DNA from: Candidatus Brachythrix odensensis
Lineage (GTDB): Bacteria > Chloroflexota > Anaerolineae > J036 > Brachytrichaceae
Assembly: GCA_016714465.1 (NCBI GenBank)
Contig: JADKDT010000003.1
Span: 310,001-374,000 of the forward strand
Length of the DNA stretch: 64,000 bases
Reading direction: 5' to 3'
Numbering within the stretch: the first letter of the stretch is position 1; every line of letters starts with the position of its first letter. Below are positions 46,017-56,080 of the stretch, piece by piece. Position numbers and translations under genes: made by a program. Below the pieces are notes generated by a model. It saw only the letters and a program-made list of their open reading frames with translations, was not told the origin of the DNA and did not search any database.

Positions 46017-49000
46017 ATGGATCAACCCGGAAGCAGCCGGGTGGCGGCCGCAAAAAAGAGCCCTCCCGTCGTCTCGGCGCCCAAGACCGCCGAGCCTATG
46101 GCCGCGGCCGCCGATATCGGTCCGATCACCGCCTACGAGCAACTGGCGTCACTGTCCGCCGACGGGCGCCCTAATCCCGCGCACGTCCTGGCCCTCCAGC
46201 GGGCCGCCGGCAATCGGGCGGTCAGCCGCTTTATGGCCGGGCGGACCCTTCAGACCAAGGTCAATCCGGAGGCGGCCGGCGGCAGACTGGCCTCGGAATC
46301 GGCCAGGGGCGCCCGTCAGGCGAAACCGCTGCCCGTTTCCGGCCCACGCCGCATGGCTGCCAGTCGCGGCCGAGGGCAGCCTGGCGCCTCCTCGCCCGGG
46401 CCGGCCTCCCATGCGCCGATCGCGCAGCGACAGGCCAGACTGGACGACGAGGACATGCCCGGATTGCCCGCGCCGCGCCCGGGCGCCGGCTTTGACGCGA
46501 GCCCCGATTTTGAGAGCCGCCTCACTTCCGCCCGTGGGAGTGGCGCGTCCCTGCCCGACGCAACCCGGTCATTCATGGAGCAGCGCATCGGGGCCGATTT
46601 TGGGGCCGTGAAAGTGCACACGGATGCCCGATCAGACGCCCTGAATCAAGCTATTCAGGCCAAGGCGTTTACGACCGGACAAGATGTGTTCTTCAGACAG
46701 GGCGCGTTTGAGCCGGCGACCTCCGAGGGCAAGGAGCTGATCGCCCATGAGCTCACCCATGTCGTCCAGCAGACCGGCGCCGCGATGCGCGCGCCGGAGC
46801 CTGCGGCGCCGGTGTCGATTGCCCGGACATCCGCCGGCGCGGGCACGATCCAGGCGGACACGCAGAGCTCGACAACCGATGTTCCCACGCCGACCGCGCA
46901 GGATGTGGTTCCAACCGATGAACCCCACACACCGACGCTTGAGGAGGAGTTGGTTGCGGAAGGGGTGGCTGACACAACGACCTTTGCCGGCCCCGCGCAG
47001 AAACCAAACGGTCTCGCCAAAATCGGCGTCTCGATCAAGTCAGCCGTTGGACCCAAGGGTGGCGCGAATCCAGTCAAGACCGCGATTGACAAACTGGATC
47101 GCGCGGCGGTGGACCGCATCGTCGACTTGATCGCAAAGGACCAATTGGCATGCACGCCTCAACAGCTTTCCTGGCTGGGCCGGCGCGCCAGCGCGCTGCA
47201 GGCTGATCCTGGCAACTACGAAACGACGCTCGCGCAAGAGCTGGCCTGGGAAAAAGCCGCAAGCATCGCCATGCTGGACCGCCCCGGGCTGGAGCGGATT
47301 CTTCGCCTGATCCGGGACAACAAACTCAAAGTCAAGCCCGATGAGCTTCAGCAGCTTGGCAGGCGCAACAAGGCGCTGATGGCCGACGCAAGCACGTACG
47401 AGACGACCCTGGCCAACGAGCTGGCTTTTGAGCAGGTAAAGGGAATCTCCGAGCTTGATCGAGACGGGTTGGATCGGATCATTAACCTGATTGAGGACGG
47501 CAAACTGATGGTCACTCCGGCCGAGCGCCAGCAGTTGGGCCGGCGCCGGAAAGTGGTTGGCGGCGCCAGCACACCGGGCGAAGTCACTCTGGCGGATGCC
47601 CTGGCCCGCGAAGGGGTGCAGACCATCGGCGCGCTCGACTTTGACGGCGTCGAGCGGGTCGTCGAACTCGTCAATGACAAGAAGCTTCGGCTGGAGCCCG
47701 CCCAGCTCCAGCTATTGGGCCGGAGACGGACCGCGCTCGAGGCTGAGGGCGGCAAGGCCTCAAAAATCACCCTGGCCGTTGCGCTGGCGCGGGAAGGGGT
47801 CGAGACCATTGGCCAGCTCGATCTGGCCGGGGTGGACGACATCGCCGATCTCATTCCGCAGAACCGGATCGAGATCACCCCCCGCCAAATCCAGCAACTT
47901 GGCGAGCGGCGCCGGCAACTGCTGACCGGCGCCAAGACCGTCACGCAGTATCTCAAGGACAAACTGGCTGCCGAGGTGGCGAACGGGACAAAGGCCCCGG
48001 GGACTTCGGTCGCGAAGCTCGACAAACTTGAGGAAATCGAGGCCGAGGCGATCCTCGAGCTCGTCGAAAAGAAGACGATCCGAGCGACAAATCAGGAATA
48101 CGTTGACCTCAGCCGCTTCCGCAAGGCAAAGCCCGCCGAGCGTGATCAGTACGAAACAACCTTTGAGGATGAGTTGGCCTGGGAGGGCGCCACGAAAGTT
48201 GACCAGCTCAGCGTCGAGGCGGCCGAGAGAATCCGCGAGCTCGTCGCGGACAAAAAGCTCAAGGTGACGACCGCTCAGCTGCAACAACTTGCGAGCCTGC
48301 GCAAAGCAAAGCCTGCGCCCGGCGCCGAAAAGACCACGCTGAAGAGGGAACTTGCCCGGCATGGGGCGGCCACGATCGATGAACTTGATCTCGAGGGCAT
48401 CGATGCCATCCGGCGCCTTGTCGCGGAGAAGAAGCTCGAGCTGACGGTCTACTACTTTCGAGAACTTGGGCGGCGGCAAAAAACGCTGCAAGGCGCCGCG
48501 CAGAAAGATGAAACGACGCTTGAGATTGAGATGGCCCGCCAAGGGCTCGGGGCGCAGGAGTTTGACAAACTCGATCTGGATGGGGTGGAAGGAATCCTGA
48601 GCCTGGTTGAGGACGGGATGCTTAAGCTGGGAACGGCCACGCTTCTCGCGCTTGGCCAGCAGCGCAACCGCGTGAAGGCGATGCCGGGCGAATACCAGAC
48701 GAACATTGCGCTTGAGATGGCCAGGCATGGCGCAACCAAGGTTGAGGAGCTCGACCTGGAGGGCGTGGAGGCCATCCTGGAGCTCACGGCCGCAGCCAAG
48801 CCGGTGCGGCTCGAGGTGCCCGATTGGATGCTGCGCGGTCTTGGCCAGCGACGTCGGGCGCTGCTCCAGGAACGCGAAACCAGGAAACCGACCCTTGCGC
48901 ATGAACTCAAAATCCGCGCCGCGGGTGGCATCAACGACCTGAATCTCGAAGCGCTGGATGAAATCAACGAACTCCTCGTGGATGGCAAGATCAAGCTGTT

Positions 49001-52000
49001 GCCGAGCGAGCGCGAACAGCTTGAACGACGGCGCAAGCAGCAGCGAGATGCGGCCAATGCCGGAAAGCCGAAGCTGGAGGAACTGTTGGCCTGGGAGGGG
49101 GTTGAGACAATCGCCGAACTGGACTTTGAGGCGGCCGACCGGATCCTGAGCGAGATCCGATACAACGGCCTCAAGGTGGAGACCCGCGCGCTGCTCGAGC
49201 TTGTCAGGCGGAGCAAGGCGCTTGCCGTCGCCGACATCGAGACCGGAACCCTCGATGAGGAGCTGGCCAATGAGGGCGCTCTGACAATTGCCGATCTCGA
49301 TAGCAGCGGGGTCGATCGGATCTGGGATCTTGTCGAAAGCGGAAAACTCGAGGTCAGCAACGCGGAGTTGCTGGATCTCGCCCGGCGGCGAAAGGAATAC
49401 TTGGCGGAAACCAAGACCTTCAAGACGAGCATCGAGGAAGAGCTGGCCGTGGAGGATGTGGACGGAATCTCCGACCTCGGCTTTGCGGCGATCAGACGGA
49501 TCTGGAAACTCGTCGAGCTCGCGGGCCTCGAGATCTCACCCGATCAGCTTCGCGAGCTCGCCCAGCGGCGCAAGGCGGTATTAAGCGCGCCCAGAACCTA
49601 CGAAACGACCCTGAAATACGAACTCGCCAGGGCCAAGGCCAAGACCATCGCCGACCTCGACATGAGCGAGGTCTCCAACATCCTGGAGCTGGCCGAGGCG
49701 GGGGATCTCGCGCTTTCGAATGCCGATCTCGCCCAATTGGTTCGGCGGCAGAAGGAAGAAGCCTATGACGGGCGGGCGCTCAAAGCGTTGCTCGCGGACC
49801 GAAAGGATCGGAGCATCGGCAGCCTCACACCGTTGACCGTGTCCATTCTTTGGAGTCTTGCCGAGCAGAAACGGCTTCCGCTCAGCGTCGACCAGCGCCG
49901 GGAGCTCACTCAGCGCCGCAAAGATCAGACCGCCAACCCCCAAACACTCGAACAGGAGCTTGCGCGCGAAAGCGCCAAGACCATCGCCGGACTGACTCCC
50001 TCGGCGGCCAGGCGAATCTGGGCGCGCACGCTTGAACAGGAGGTCACGCTCACACCGCGAGAGCTTGCGGACCTGGCAAAAAAGGCCGGCAACAACCCGG
50101 GTGACGTACAGGCCCACGAAACGAAAGAGACCGACCGCCTTACGGAAAGGTTGAAAACTTTCGACGGCCCGAGCCCGCAACAGAAGGGATTGCGCCGGCA
50201 GTCGATCAGCGCGCCTGCGCCGTTTGAAGACACGGGCGCAAAGCCTTTGTTGGAAATCGCGGGCAGCGCGCCGTCGCTGGTGGGTGAATTGGCGAGCAAC
50301 GGGGTGACGCAGATCTCCGACCTGAGTTTTGCCGCGGTCGAAAGCATCCTCAGACAGGTCGAAGAGAATCTGTTTGAGGTCTCAAACGACGAACTTCGCC
50401 AGCTTGTTCGATTGCGCAATCAGGAACGCAAGTTGCGCGAACCCGAAGCCGCAACCCTTGATCGAGAGCTCAGCATGGAAGGGGTCACCACGATCGCGGA
50501 ACTCGATCTCGAAGGGGCCGAGCGGATCTGGGAACTGGTCTCGAGCAATTTGCTCACCGTCGAAATCCAAAAACGCCGCGAACTTGCCAAGCGGCGCGCG
50601 ACGCTGCTGAGCCCGCGCAAGCCCGAGACGCTCACCCTGGAGAACGAACTCGCCCGCGAGGGCGCGGTGGACATCGGGGGTCTCGATGCGGGCGGCCTGC
50701 AGAGGATTTCCGCGCTCGTCCGCTACAACGAGCTCAAAGTCAGTCCAGCCCAGCACCGTCAACTTGTCCGGCGGCGCAAGGAACTGCAAGGCCCGCGAAA
50801 GACGCTCGCGGAAGAACTGGCCGCGGAAGGCGTAACTGCCATCGACGCGCTCGACCTTGAAGGGGTGAAGCGGATCATCGAGCTGGTCGAAGGCAACGCA
50901 CTCAAGGTCGAGGCCGGGCAGCTCCGCGAGTTGTACTCGCGCGAGGAAAAAGTCAGCCAGGACCCGCTTGAACGCATCACCCTGGTCAAGGAGCTCATTC
51001 AGGCGCCGGCGGACAGTATTGCGGAACTTGATCTGGACGATGTCGAGCGGATCATCAACCTGATCGAAGGCGGCAAACTCACGGTGGATGCCGATCAGCT
51101 TCGCGAGCTGTATCAGCGAGATGCCCAACTAAGTGAAGACATTCTCGACAAGACCGAGCAGAGCGAAGAGTCGACCCTGCGCAGGCGTGAGAGCGGCGGA
51201 CCAATCGGCACAACGATATCCCCCGATATACAGGACGCGCCCACCGGCCGCATGCGCAGCAATGCCGTGGTGGGAAGGACCATTGGGGGTGAGCTGGCCA
51301 GGTTGGGGGTGCCGGACATCGATAGCCTTGATCTGCCTGCCGTGCGCAGGCTCATCGGTCTGGTCGAAGATGGCGGACTCAAGGTGGAGACCGGCCAACG
51401 CCGCAAGCTTTACTGGCGACAGAGGCGGCTCACCGAACCTGAATCGGTTGACGTGACGGTTGATGAAGATGAAACGCCGCTCGTTCCCGAGACGGTGGAG
51501 GACGACGGCCTCGTCGAAGACGGGCAAGAATCTACGCGCACGACCGCCGGGAGCTGGACGTCCGGCCGGTTGAAAAGCGATTCCTTTTTTGATTCCGACG
51601 AGCCCATTCAAATCGGCCGGCAACGGCGGAATGCCCTGCACGGACACAATCCACGCGAGGCCGACCTCTCGCTCGTGCTGGCCAGGGAAGGAGTGGAAGT
51701 GATCGACAGCCTCGACCTGGCCGGGGCTGAAAGGGTCAGGCAACTTGTTGCGACCAGAAAACTGTCCCTCACGACTGGCGATGCGGCCAAGCTTGCGAAC
51801 CGTTTGCGGGACCTCGAGAGAATCCAGGAGCTTGACCAGACGACGCTTGAACGCGCCCTGGAGCGCGAGGACGCGGCCAGCATCGCGGATCTCGATCTTG
51901 ACGGGGTTGAGCGGATTCGAGATCTGGTCAGGACCAACAAACTGAATCCCATGCCGGGGAAAGATGTGCTGCTCCGGCTTGGACAGCAGCGCAAAGCGAT

Positions 52001-55000
52001 GCTGTCCAAGGAGATTCAAAACCGCACGACGCTCCAGGTGGAGCTTGATCGGGAGAAGGCCAAGAGCATTGCAGACCTGGACCTCGCCGGGGTGGAACGC
52101 ATTAGAGGACTCATCGCCTCGAAAAAACTTGAAGTGCCCGCCGCCGACTTCGTCGCGCTGGCCCGGCAGCGGGTGGATTTGCTCCGCACGGGCGGGCCGG
52201 GCGCACGGACCCTGGCCGATGAGCTGGCGCTGGAGGGCGTGGAAGCGATTGAAGCGCTTGATCTGGAAGGGGTGAAGAGAATCCGGGAGCTCGTCGAGGC
52301 GAAGCAGCTCTCTGTTACCACCGACCAGCTCAATGCGCTTGGGAAGCGGCGCATGGCGCTCCTTGCCAGCCTTGAAAGCAACAAAACCACCCTCGAAGCT
52401 GAGCTCGCCCTTGAAGGCGCGGCGACAATCGCCGACCTCGATCGGGATGGGGTGTTCAGAATCAAGCGCCTGGTTGAGGTGGACAGGCTCGATATCAGCA
52501 CCGCCCAGCTCAAGGAACTCGGACTCCGATTGGAGGCGTTGCCGGTGGACGATGGGCAGGAAGGCCCGACCCTTGAGATTGAACTTGCCCGAGAGGGCGT
52601 TGCGAAAATCGAAGATCTTGATCTGGCCGGCGTGACGAGAATCAGGAATCTTGTGTATGGTGAATATGGCGGGCTGAAGGTCACTGATCTGGAGGCTGAG
52701 CAGATCCGGAAGCATAGAGCGCTCCTGACAGAGAGTGTGACCCTGGACGCATATCTCGCCAAGGTCGGGGCGCAGAGCATCGCCGGCCTCGGCCGCGAAG
52801 CGATGATCGATATCTGGATGCTGGTCGAGGACAACAGGCTCATCGCGACCGCAGCCGAGATTCGTGAGCTTGCCCTCAAGCGCAAGGGACAGCAGGTTGA
52901 GGTGATGACGTTGTCGGAATACCTCGCCGACAAGAGGAATGCCACGAATGACGGCCGGGACGCGCGGACGATCGACAGCCTCGGCCCGAAAGAAATCGAC
53001 GCCATCACGGGCCTTGGCGCGCTTGTCCAGGACGGCATCAAGGACATTGCCAGCCTCGATCTGGATGAAATCCAGACGCTCTGGGAGCGCATCATCAGGC
53101 GAAGCCTCGAGGCAACACCGGATGAGCGCAAGCAGTTGGGCCAGCGGCGGCGCCAGTTGCTGAACGAGTCCAGAACGTTAAAGACCGCCGTGGCGGGCAC
53201 GGGGGCAGGTTCCATCGCAGACCTCGCATTGGCCGATGTTATGGACCTCTGGGATCGTGTCGCCGAGGGCGCGCTCACCGCTGAGCCGGAAGAGCGCAAG
53301 CAGCTTGGCGAACGGCGCAAGAGCCGGATAGGCGGCTCCTCGACACTGGCGTTTGAATTGGAACTGGAGGGCGTCAAGGATATTGCCAGCCTCGATGCCG
53401 GCGCTGTGGAGAGAATCTGGGACCTCATCAAGTACGGCAAACTGCAGGTCTCGACGGACGCGCTCCGCGAGCTTGCCCGGCGGCACAGGTACGAAACGGG
53501 TGATGACGTGCGATTGCGCAAATTGGAGGCGCTGGCGGACCTGGCTGGCAGTCAGTCGGCGCAACGGAAAGTCCAGGCCAAGCTCATCGTCGGTCCCGTC
53601 GGCGATCGCTATGAGCGGGAGGCGGATCGGGTGGCCCGGCAGGTGGTGAATGCGCCTGCGTCCATCCAGGCTCAGCCTTTGGACGAGTACTATCACAGGC
53701 CGGCGTATCCTTCAAGCGTGAAGCGGCTGCGGGCGCAGCGGAGTATTCAAGCCAGGCTCACGGTCGGGCCAGCGAGTGATCGCCATGAACGGGAAGCGGA
53801 TCGGGTGGCGAGGCAGGTCCTGACGATGCGGATGCCGGAGCACTCTGGTGCCGAGTACTTTTCGGGAAGCGCCTATGCGTCGCGGAGCGCTTCTGCCCCC
53901 GCCCCAATCCAGCATGCGCCGACCCCCATCGAGGTGGATAACCCGCAGGCCCGAGCGTTGGCGCAGCGATCCGGCGCGGCCTTCGACGCTGGGGTGGATT
54001 TTGAAGAGCGCCTCGGCGCAGCCCGCGCAGGCGGCGCTCCTCTGCCCGACAGCACGCGCGCCTTCATGGAGCGGCGGATGGGGGCGGATTTTGGCGGTGT
54101 CAGAGTGCACGCCGACGCGCAAGCGGGCCAGCTCAATCGGCTGATTCAGGCCAAGGCCTTCACGATGGGGAGCGATGTGTTTTTTGGCCGGGGCGAGTAC
54201 AACCCGGGCAGTTCCGGTGGCAAGGAGCTGCTGGCCCACGAACTCGCCCACACGGTGCAACAGGGCGCCGCTCCCATCCAGCCGCGGATACCGCAAACCG
54301 AGGCGCCCATCGCCGCGCCCCAGGATGTTGACGATGCCGCGAAAGAGCGGGAGGAGGCGGAGGCGAGCGCGCAGCGCCCGGCCGGGGGGCAGTCCGATTC
54401 GGAGAGCGTGCGCCGAACTTCCGATTTGCCAGAAATGGGCGTTCCGGCCGATACGCGGGCAGACGCCGGGACGCCGATCGCCGCCGGAGCAACGCGCCCG
54501 CTTATTCAGCGCCATTTGCTGGGCAGCCTGGGCGATCTGGGGCGTACGATCCTGACAACCCTCGCGTCAATTCCGGAGAATCTCTGGGCGGCGCTGCGGC
54601 CTGCCTCAGCCAGGGTGCTGGCCCCCGCTTCGATTGGGCCGAAGGAAGCGCCTTTGCAGCCCGTCGCGACGAATGTTGGGCCACCCTCACGCGTCGAGCC
54701 CGCAAGATCCGACGAAGTGCCTACGCAGGAATCCATTCGGGCGAAGGTCAATCTGTTCGATCCGACCGGCGGCGATGTGCTTCGATACATCAGCGACCGG
54801 ATCAGCGATGTGGGCTCAATCAAAGATCTGCTCTTTATCGTGTCGCGAGAGCGCCTGGTGGATGCCCTGGCGAACGACATGGCCGCCCGCGGGGGAGCTG
54901 TCCCGGTTGACGAGACCCACAGGCAGGCGGCCGAGCGTGAAGTGGCGAATGGGGGCGGGGGGTTTACGGCCCTGGATGGCAGGATCTTCATTCTGGACAC

Positions 55001-55457
55001 GGCCGCGCAGAGCAGTGCGCTGTTCCATGAGGTTATTCATGTGTTGTCGGGTCCGGGCGGAGTGACCCCCCTGGCGCAGCTCAAGATGCAGCTCAATGAG
55101 GGCTTCACCAACTACTTCGCCGAAGAGGTCGCGGGTCTGGTCGGGGGCGAGGTCTACGCTGCCTACGCGTTCCCAACAGCGTGGGCGCGTAAATTTGCCG
55201 CCGCGCACGGGCGGGACGCCGCCTACAGTATCTATTTCAAGGGAAACCTCGATCTGCTCTATGAAAAGCTGGCTGGCCACCTTCTGAGCCAGGCCCAGTC
55301 GAACAAGCTTTCGGCTTCGGAAGCCAATCTGCTCAAGCTCAGAGGCGAATGGTCGATGGACAAGGCGCTGGCTCTGGTCAAAAACAAGGTGAGGGGGGCG
55401 GATTTTTTCGACAAGAACGCGCTGCCCAACCAGTGGTTTGACGGGCGCGTATTCTGA
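46017..55457 (+). CDS. Giant dual-DUF4157 repeat protein with metallopeptidase-like C-terminus
   Basis: 3,146 residues; ATG 46017 has AGGAG 8 bases upstream. Layout: LALQRAAGNRAVSRFMAGR near residue 62; eCIS-core DUF4157 domain about 158-258 (SFMEQRIGADFGAVKVHTDA, AFTTGQDVFF, HELTHVVQQ at 244); about 33 repeats from about 358 to 2495 (consensus TLxxELAxEGVxTIAxLDL, then GVERIxxLVExxKLxVT and a xLxELGRRRK end); two copies of a DUF4157 N-terminal motif (DRYEREADRVARQVV, DRHEREADRVARQVL) at about 2528 and 2585; a second DUF4157 about 2658-2750 (HELAHTVQQ at 2741); and a terminal domain with HEVIH at 3004-3008 and NEGFTNYFAEE as likely third zinc ligand. DUF4157 marks eCIS-linked proteins. Cargo, or a very long scaffold, are both possible; no signal peptide. 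Confidence 0.85.
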   Translation: MDQPGSSRVAAAKKSPPVVSAPKTAEPMAAAADIGPITAYEQLASLSADGRPNPAHVLALQRAAGNRAVSRFMAGRTLQTKVNPEAAGGRLASESARGARQAKPLPVSGPRRMAASRGRGQPGASSPGPASHAPIAQRQARLDDEDMPGLPAPRPGAGFDASPDFESRLTSARGSGASLPDATRSFMEQRIGADFGAVKVHTDARSDALNQAIQAKAFTTGQDVFFRQGAFEPATSEGKELIAHELTHVVQQTGAAMRAPEPAAPVSIARTSAGAGTIQADTQSSTTDVPTPTAQDVVPTDEPHTPTLEEELVAEGVADTTTFAGPAQKPNGLAKIGVSIKSAVGPKGGANPVKTAIDKLDRAAVDRIVDLIAKDQLACTPQQLSWLGRRASALQADPGNYETTLAQELAWEKAASIAMLDRPGLERILRLIRDNKLKVKPDELQQLGRRNKALMADASTYETTLANELAFEQVKGISELDRDGLDRIINLIEDGKLMVTPAERQQLGRRRKVVGGASTPGEVTLADALAREGVQTIGALDFDGVERVVELVNDKKLRLEPAQLQLLGRRRTALEAEGGKASKITLAVALAREGVETIGQLDLAGVDDIADLIPQNRIEITPRQIQQLGERRRQLLTGAKTVTQYLKDKLAAEVANGTKAPGTSVAKLDKLEEIEAEAILELVEKKTIRATNQEYVDLSRFRKAKPAERDQYETTFEDELAWEGATKVDQLSVEAAERIRELVADKKLKVTTAQLQQLASLRKAKPAPGAEKTTLKRELARHGAATIDELDLEGIDAIRRLVAEKKLELTVYYFRELGRRQKTLQGAAQKDETTLEIEMARQGLGAQEFDKLDLDGVEGILSLVEDGMLKLGTATLLALGQQRNRVKAMPGEYQTNIALEMARHGATKVEELDLEGVEAILELTAAAKPVRLEVPDWMLRGLGQRRRALLQERETRKPTLAHELKIRAAGGINDLNLEALDEINELLVDGKIKLLPSEREQLERRRKQQRDAANAGKPKLEELLAWEGVETIAELDFEAADRILSEIRYNGLKVETRALLELVRRSKALAVADIETGTLDEELANEGALTIADLDSSGVDRIWDLVESGKLEVSNAELLDLARRRKEYLAETKTFKTSIEEELAVEDVDGISDLGFAAIRRIWKLVELAGLEISPDQLRELAQRRKAVLSAPRTYETTLKYELARAKAKTIADLDMSEVSNILELAEAGDLALSNADLAQLVRRQKEEAYDGRALKALLADRKDRSIGSLTPLTVSILWSLAEQKRLPLSVDQRRELTQRRKDQTANPQTLEQELARESAKTIAGLTPSAARRIWARTLEQEVTLTPRELADLAKKAGNNPGDVQAHETKETDRLTERLKTFDGPSPQQKGLRRQSISAPAPFEDTGAKPLLEIAGSAPSLVGELASNGVTQISDLSFAAVESILRQVEENLFEVSNDELRQLVRLRNQERKLREPEAATLDRELSMEGVTTIAELDLEGAERIWELVSSNLLTVEIQKRRELAKRRATLLSPRKPETLTLENELAREGAVDIGGLDAGGLQRISALVRYNELKVSPAQHRQLVRRRKELQGPRKTLAEELAAEGVTAIDALDLEGVKRIIELVEGNALKVEAGQLRELYSREEKVSQDPLERITLVKELIQAPADSIAELDLDDVERIINLIEGGKLTVDADQLRELYQRDAQLSEDILDKTEQSEESTLRRRESGGPIGTTISPDIQDAPTGRMRSNAVVGRTIGGELARLGVPDIDSLDLPAVRRLIGLVEDGGLKVETGQRRKLYWRQRRLTEPESVDVTVDEDETPLVPETVEDDGLVEDGQESTRTTAGSWTSGRLKSDSFFDSDEPIQIGRQRRNALHGHNPREADLSLVLAREGVEVIDSLDLAGAERVRQLVATRKLSLTTGDAAKLANRLRDLERIQELDQTTLERALEREDAASIADLDLDGVERIRDLVRTNKLNPMPGKDVLLRLGQQRKAMLSKEIQNRTTLQVELDREKAKSIADLDLAGVERIRGLIASKKLEVPAADFVALARQRVDLLRTGGPGARTLADELALEGVEAIEALDLEGVKRIRELVEAKQLSVTTDQLNALGKRRMALLASLESNKTTLEAELALEGAATIADLDRDGVFRIKRLVEVDRLDISTAQLKELGLRLEALPVDDGQEGPTLEIELAREGVAKIEDLDLAGVTRIRNLVYGEYGGLKVTDLEAEQIRKHRALLTESVTLDAYLAKVGAQSIAGLGREAMIDIWMLVEDNRLIATAAEIRELALKRKGQQVEVMTLSEYLADKRNATNDGRDARTIDSLGPKEIDAITGLGALVQDGIKDIASLDLDEIQTLWERIIRRSLEATPDERKQLGQRRRQLLNESRTLKTAVAGTGAGSIADLALADVMDLWDRVAEGALTAEPEERKQLGERRKSRIGGSSTLAFELELEGVKDIASLDAGAVERIWDLIKYGKLQVSTDALRELARRHRYETGDDVRLRKLEALADLAGSQSAQRKVQAKLIVGPVGDRYEREADRVARQVVNAPASIQAQPLDEYYHRPAYPSSVKRLRAQRSIQARLTVGPASDRHEREADRVARQVLTMRMPEHSGAEYFSGSAYASRSASAPAPIQHAPTPIEVDNPQARALAQRSGAAFDAGVDFEERLGAARAGGAPLPDSTRAFMERRMGADFGGVRVHADAQAGQLNRLIQAKAFTMGSDVFFGRGEYNPGSSGGKELLAHELAHTVQQGAAPIQPRIPQTEAPIAAPQDVDDAAKEREEAEASAQRPAGGQSDSESVRRTSDLPEMGVPADTRADAGTPIAAGATRPLIQRHLLGSLGDLGRTILTTLASIPENLWAALRPASARVLAPASIGPKEAPLQPVATNVGPPSRVEPARSDEVPTQESIRAKVNLFDPTGGDVLRYISDRISDVGSIKDLLFIVSRERLVDALANDMAARGGAVPVDETHRQAAEREVANGGGGFTALDGRIFILDTAAQSSALFHEVIHVLSGPGGVTPLAQLKMQLNEGFTNYFAEEVAGLVGGEVYAAYAFPTAWARKFAAAHGRDAAYSIYFKGNLDLLYEKLAGHLLSQAQSNKLSASEANLLKLRGEWSMDKALALVKNKVRGADFFDKNALPNQWFDGRVF
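47091..53500 (+). repeat. About 33 diverged helical protein repeats (within the giant CDS)
   Basis: Counted by hand from KLDRAAVDRIVDLIAKDQL to SLDAGAVERIWDLIKYGKL. Core of about 55 residues; mean spacing about 65 with linkers. Each unit has ELAxEGV, a xLDLxGVxRIxxLV helix, a K-L-x-V turn and a basic LGRRRK helix. Copies differ widely in both DNA and protein, so the array is old, apart from mildly closer neighbours around units 24-28. Confidence 0.8.
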
Positions 55458-55527
55458 GACCACTGAAGGCCGGAGTACTTGCGCGGCGAGTGTGTCCTCG
55501 CCCTTTATCACATTGTCAATCTGCGGG

Positions 55528-55556
55528 TTGACAGCCGCTTACTCTCATGCTAGATA
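55528..55556 (+). promoter_or_regulatory. Probable leaderless promoter
   Basis: Perfect TTGACA at 55528-55533, 17-base spacer, TAGATA at 55551-55556. The next ATG is at 55564, only 7 bases on, where transcription should begin, and no ribosome site lies between. Confidence 0.6.
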
Positions 55557-55563
55557 TACCGAC

Positions 55564-56004
55564 ATGCCAAAGAAAACTAGTTCCGAGATCAAGACATCAA
55601 AGACCAAGGCAAAGCCAGCGGCCGAGGAAACGCCTCCGGAGCCGCAGCAGCCCGAACCTGAACCTGAACCTGTCGTGCCGTCTTTTCTGGCGGGCTGGGC
55701 GGCCGAATTTGCACGCAATAAGGAATATATCGAAGAGGATCAGCGGAAGAAGCTGGCCGAGCTCGAGCCGCCGCCGGAGGATCCGCCGATGGATGAGCCA
55801 ACCGACGAGGTGACGGACGAGACCCCGGCCGAAGAAGAGACGCCGGCCGAAGAAGAAGTGCCTGCTGAAGAAGAAGCGCCTGCTGAAGAAGAGGCGCCGG
55901 CGGAAGAGACGCCGGCCGAGGAAGAGGCGCCCGCCAAGAAACCGAAGAAAGCGAAGACCGCCAAGAAAGCCAAGAAGGCAAAGAAGGCCAAGAAGCGCGG
56001 CTGA
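55564..56004 (+). CDS. Charge-segregated small protein, acidic repeats and Lys-Ala tail
   Basis: 146 residues from ATG 55564. A Lys/Thr-rich start, then PEPEPEPVVPSFLAGWAAEF, the only hydrophobic patch, then a run of EEEAPAEE/EETPAEE repeats (about residues 85-125) and a tail of KKAKTAKKAKKAKKAKK. Acidic-then-basic composition like this occurs in histone-H1-like and translation-associated bacterial tails, but no family is recognised. It follows the giant DUF4157 gene by about 100 bases with its own probable leaderless promoter. DNA- or nucleic-acid binding, or a cargo chaperone, are guesses. Confidence 0.6.
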   Translation: MPKKTSSEIKTSKTKAKPAAEETPPEPQQPEPEPEPVVPSFLAGWAAEFARNKEYIEEDQRKKLAELEPPPEDPPMDEPTDEVTDETPAEEETPAEEEVPAEEEAPAEEEAPAEETPAEEEAPAKKPKKAKTAKKAKKAKKAKKRG

Positions 56005-56080
56005 AGGCCGCTGCCATTTCCAATCGCTACTCTGCTGGTGCCGGGCCCCTGCGCCCGGCGTCAACTTGGAGGATTACGCT

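Noticed and set aside
45154..46053. Gly-Val repeat protein on the minus strand
   Set aside because: It is the complement of the Thr-Pro tail of the DUF11 gene.
51129..52715. 528-codon antisense frame in the repeat region of the giant gene
   Set aside because: Mirror of the helical repeats; no independent signal.
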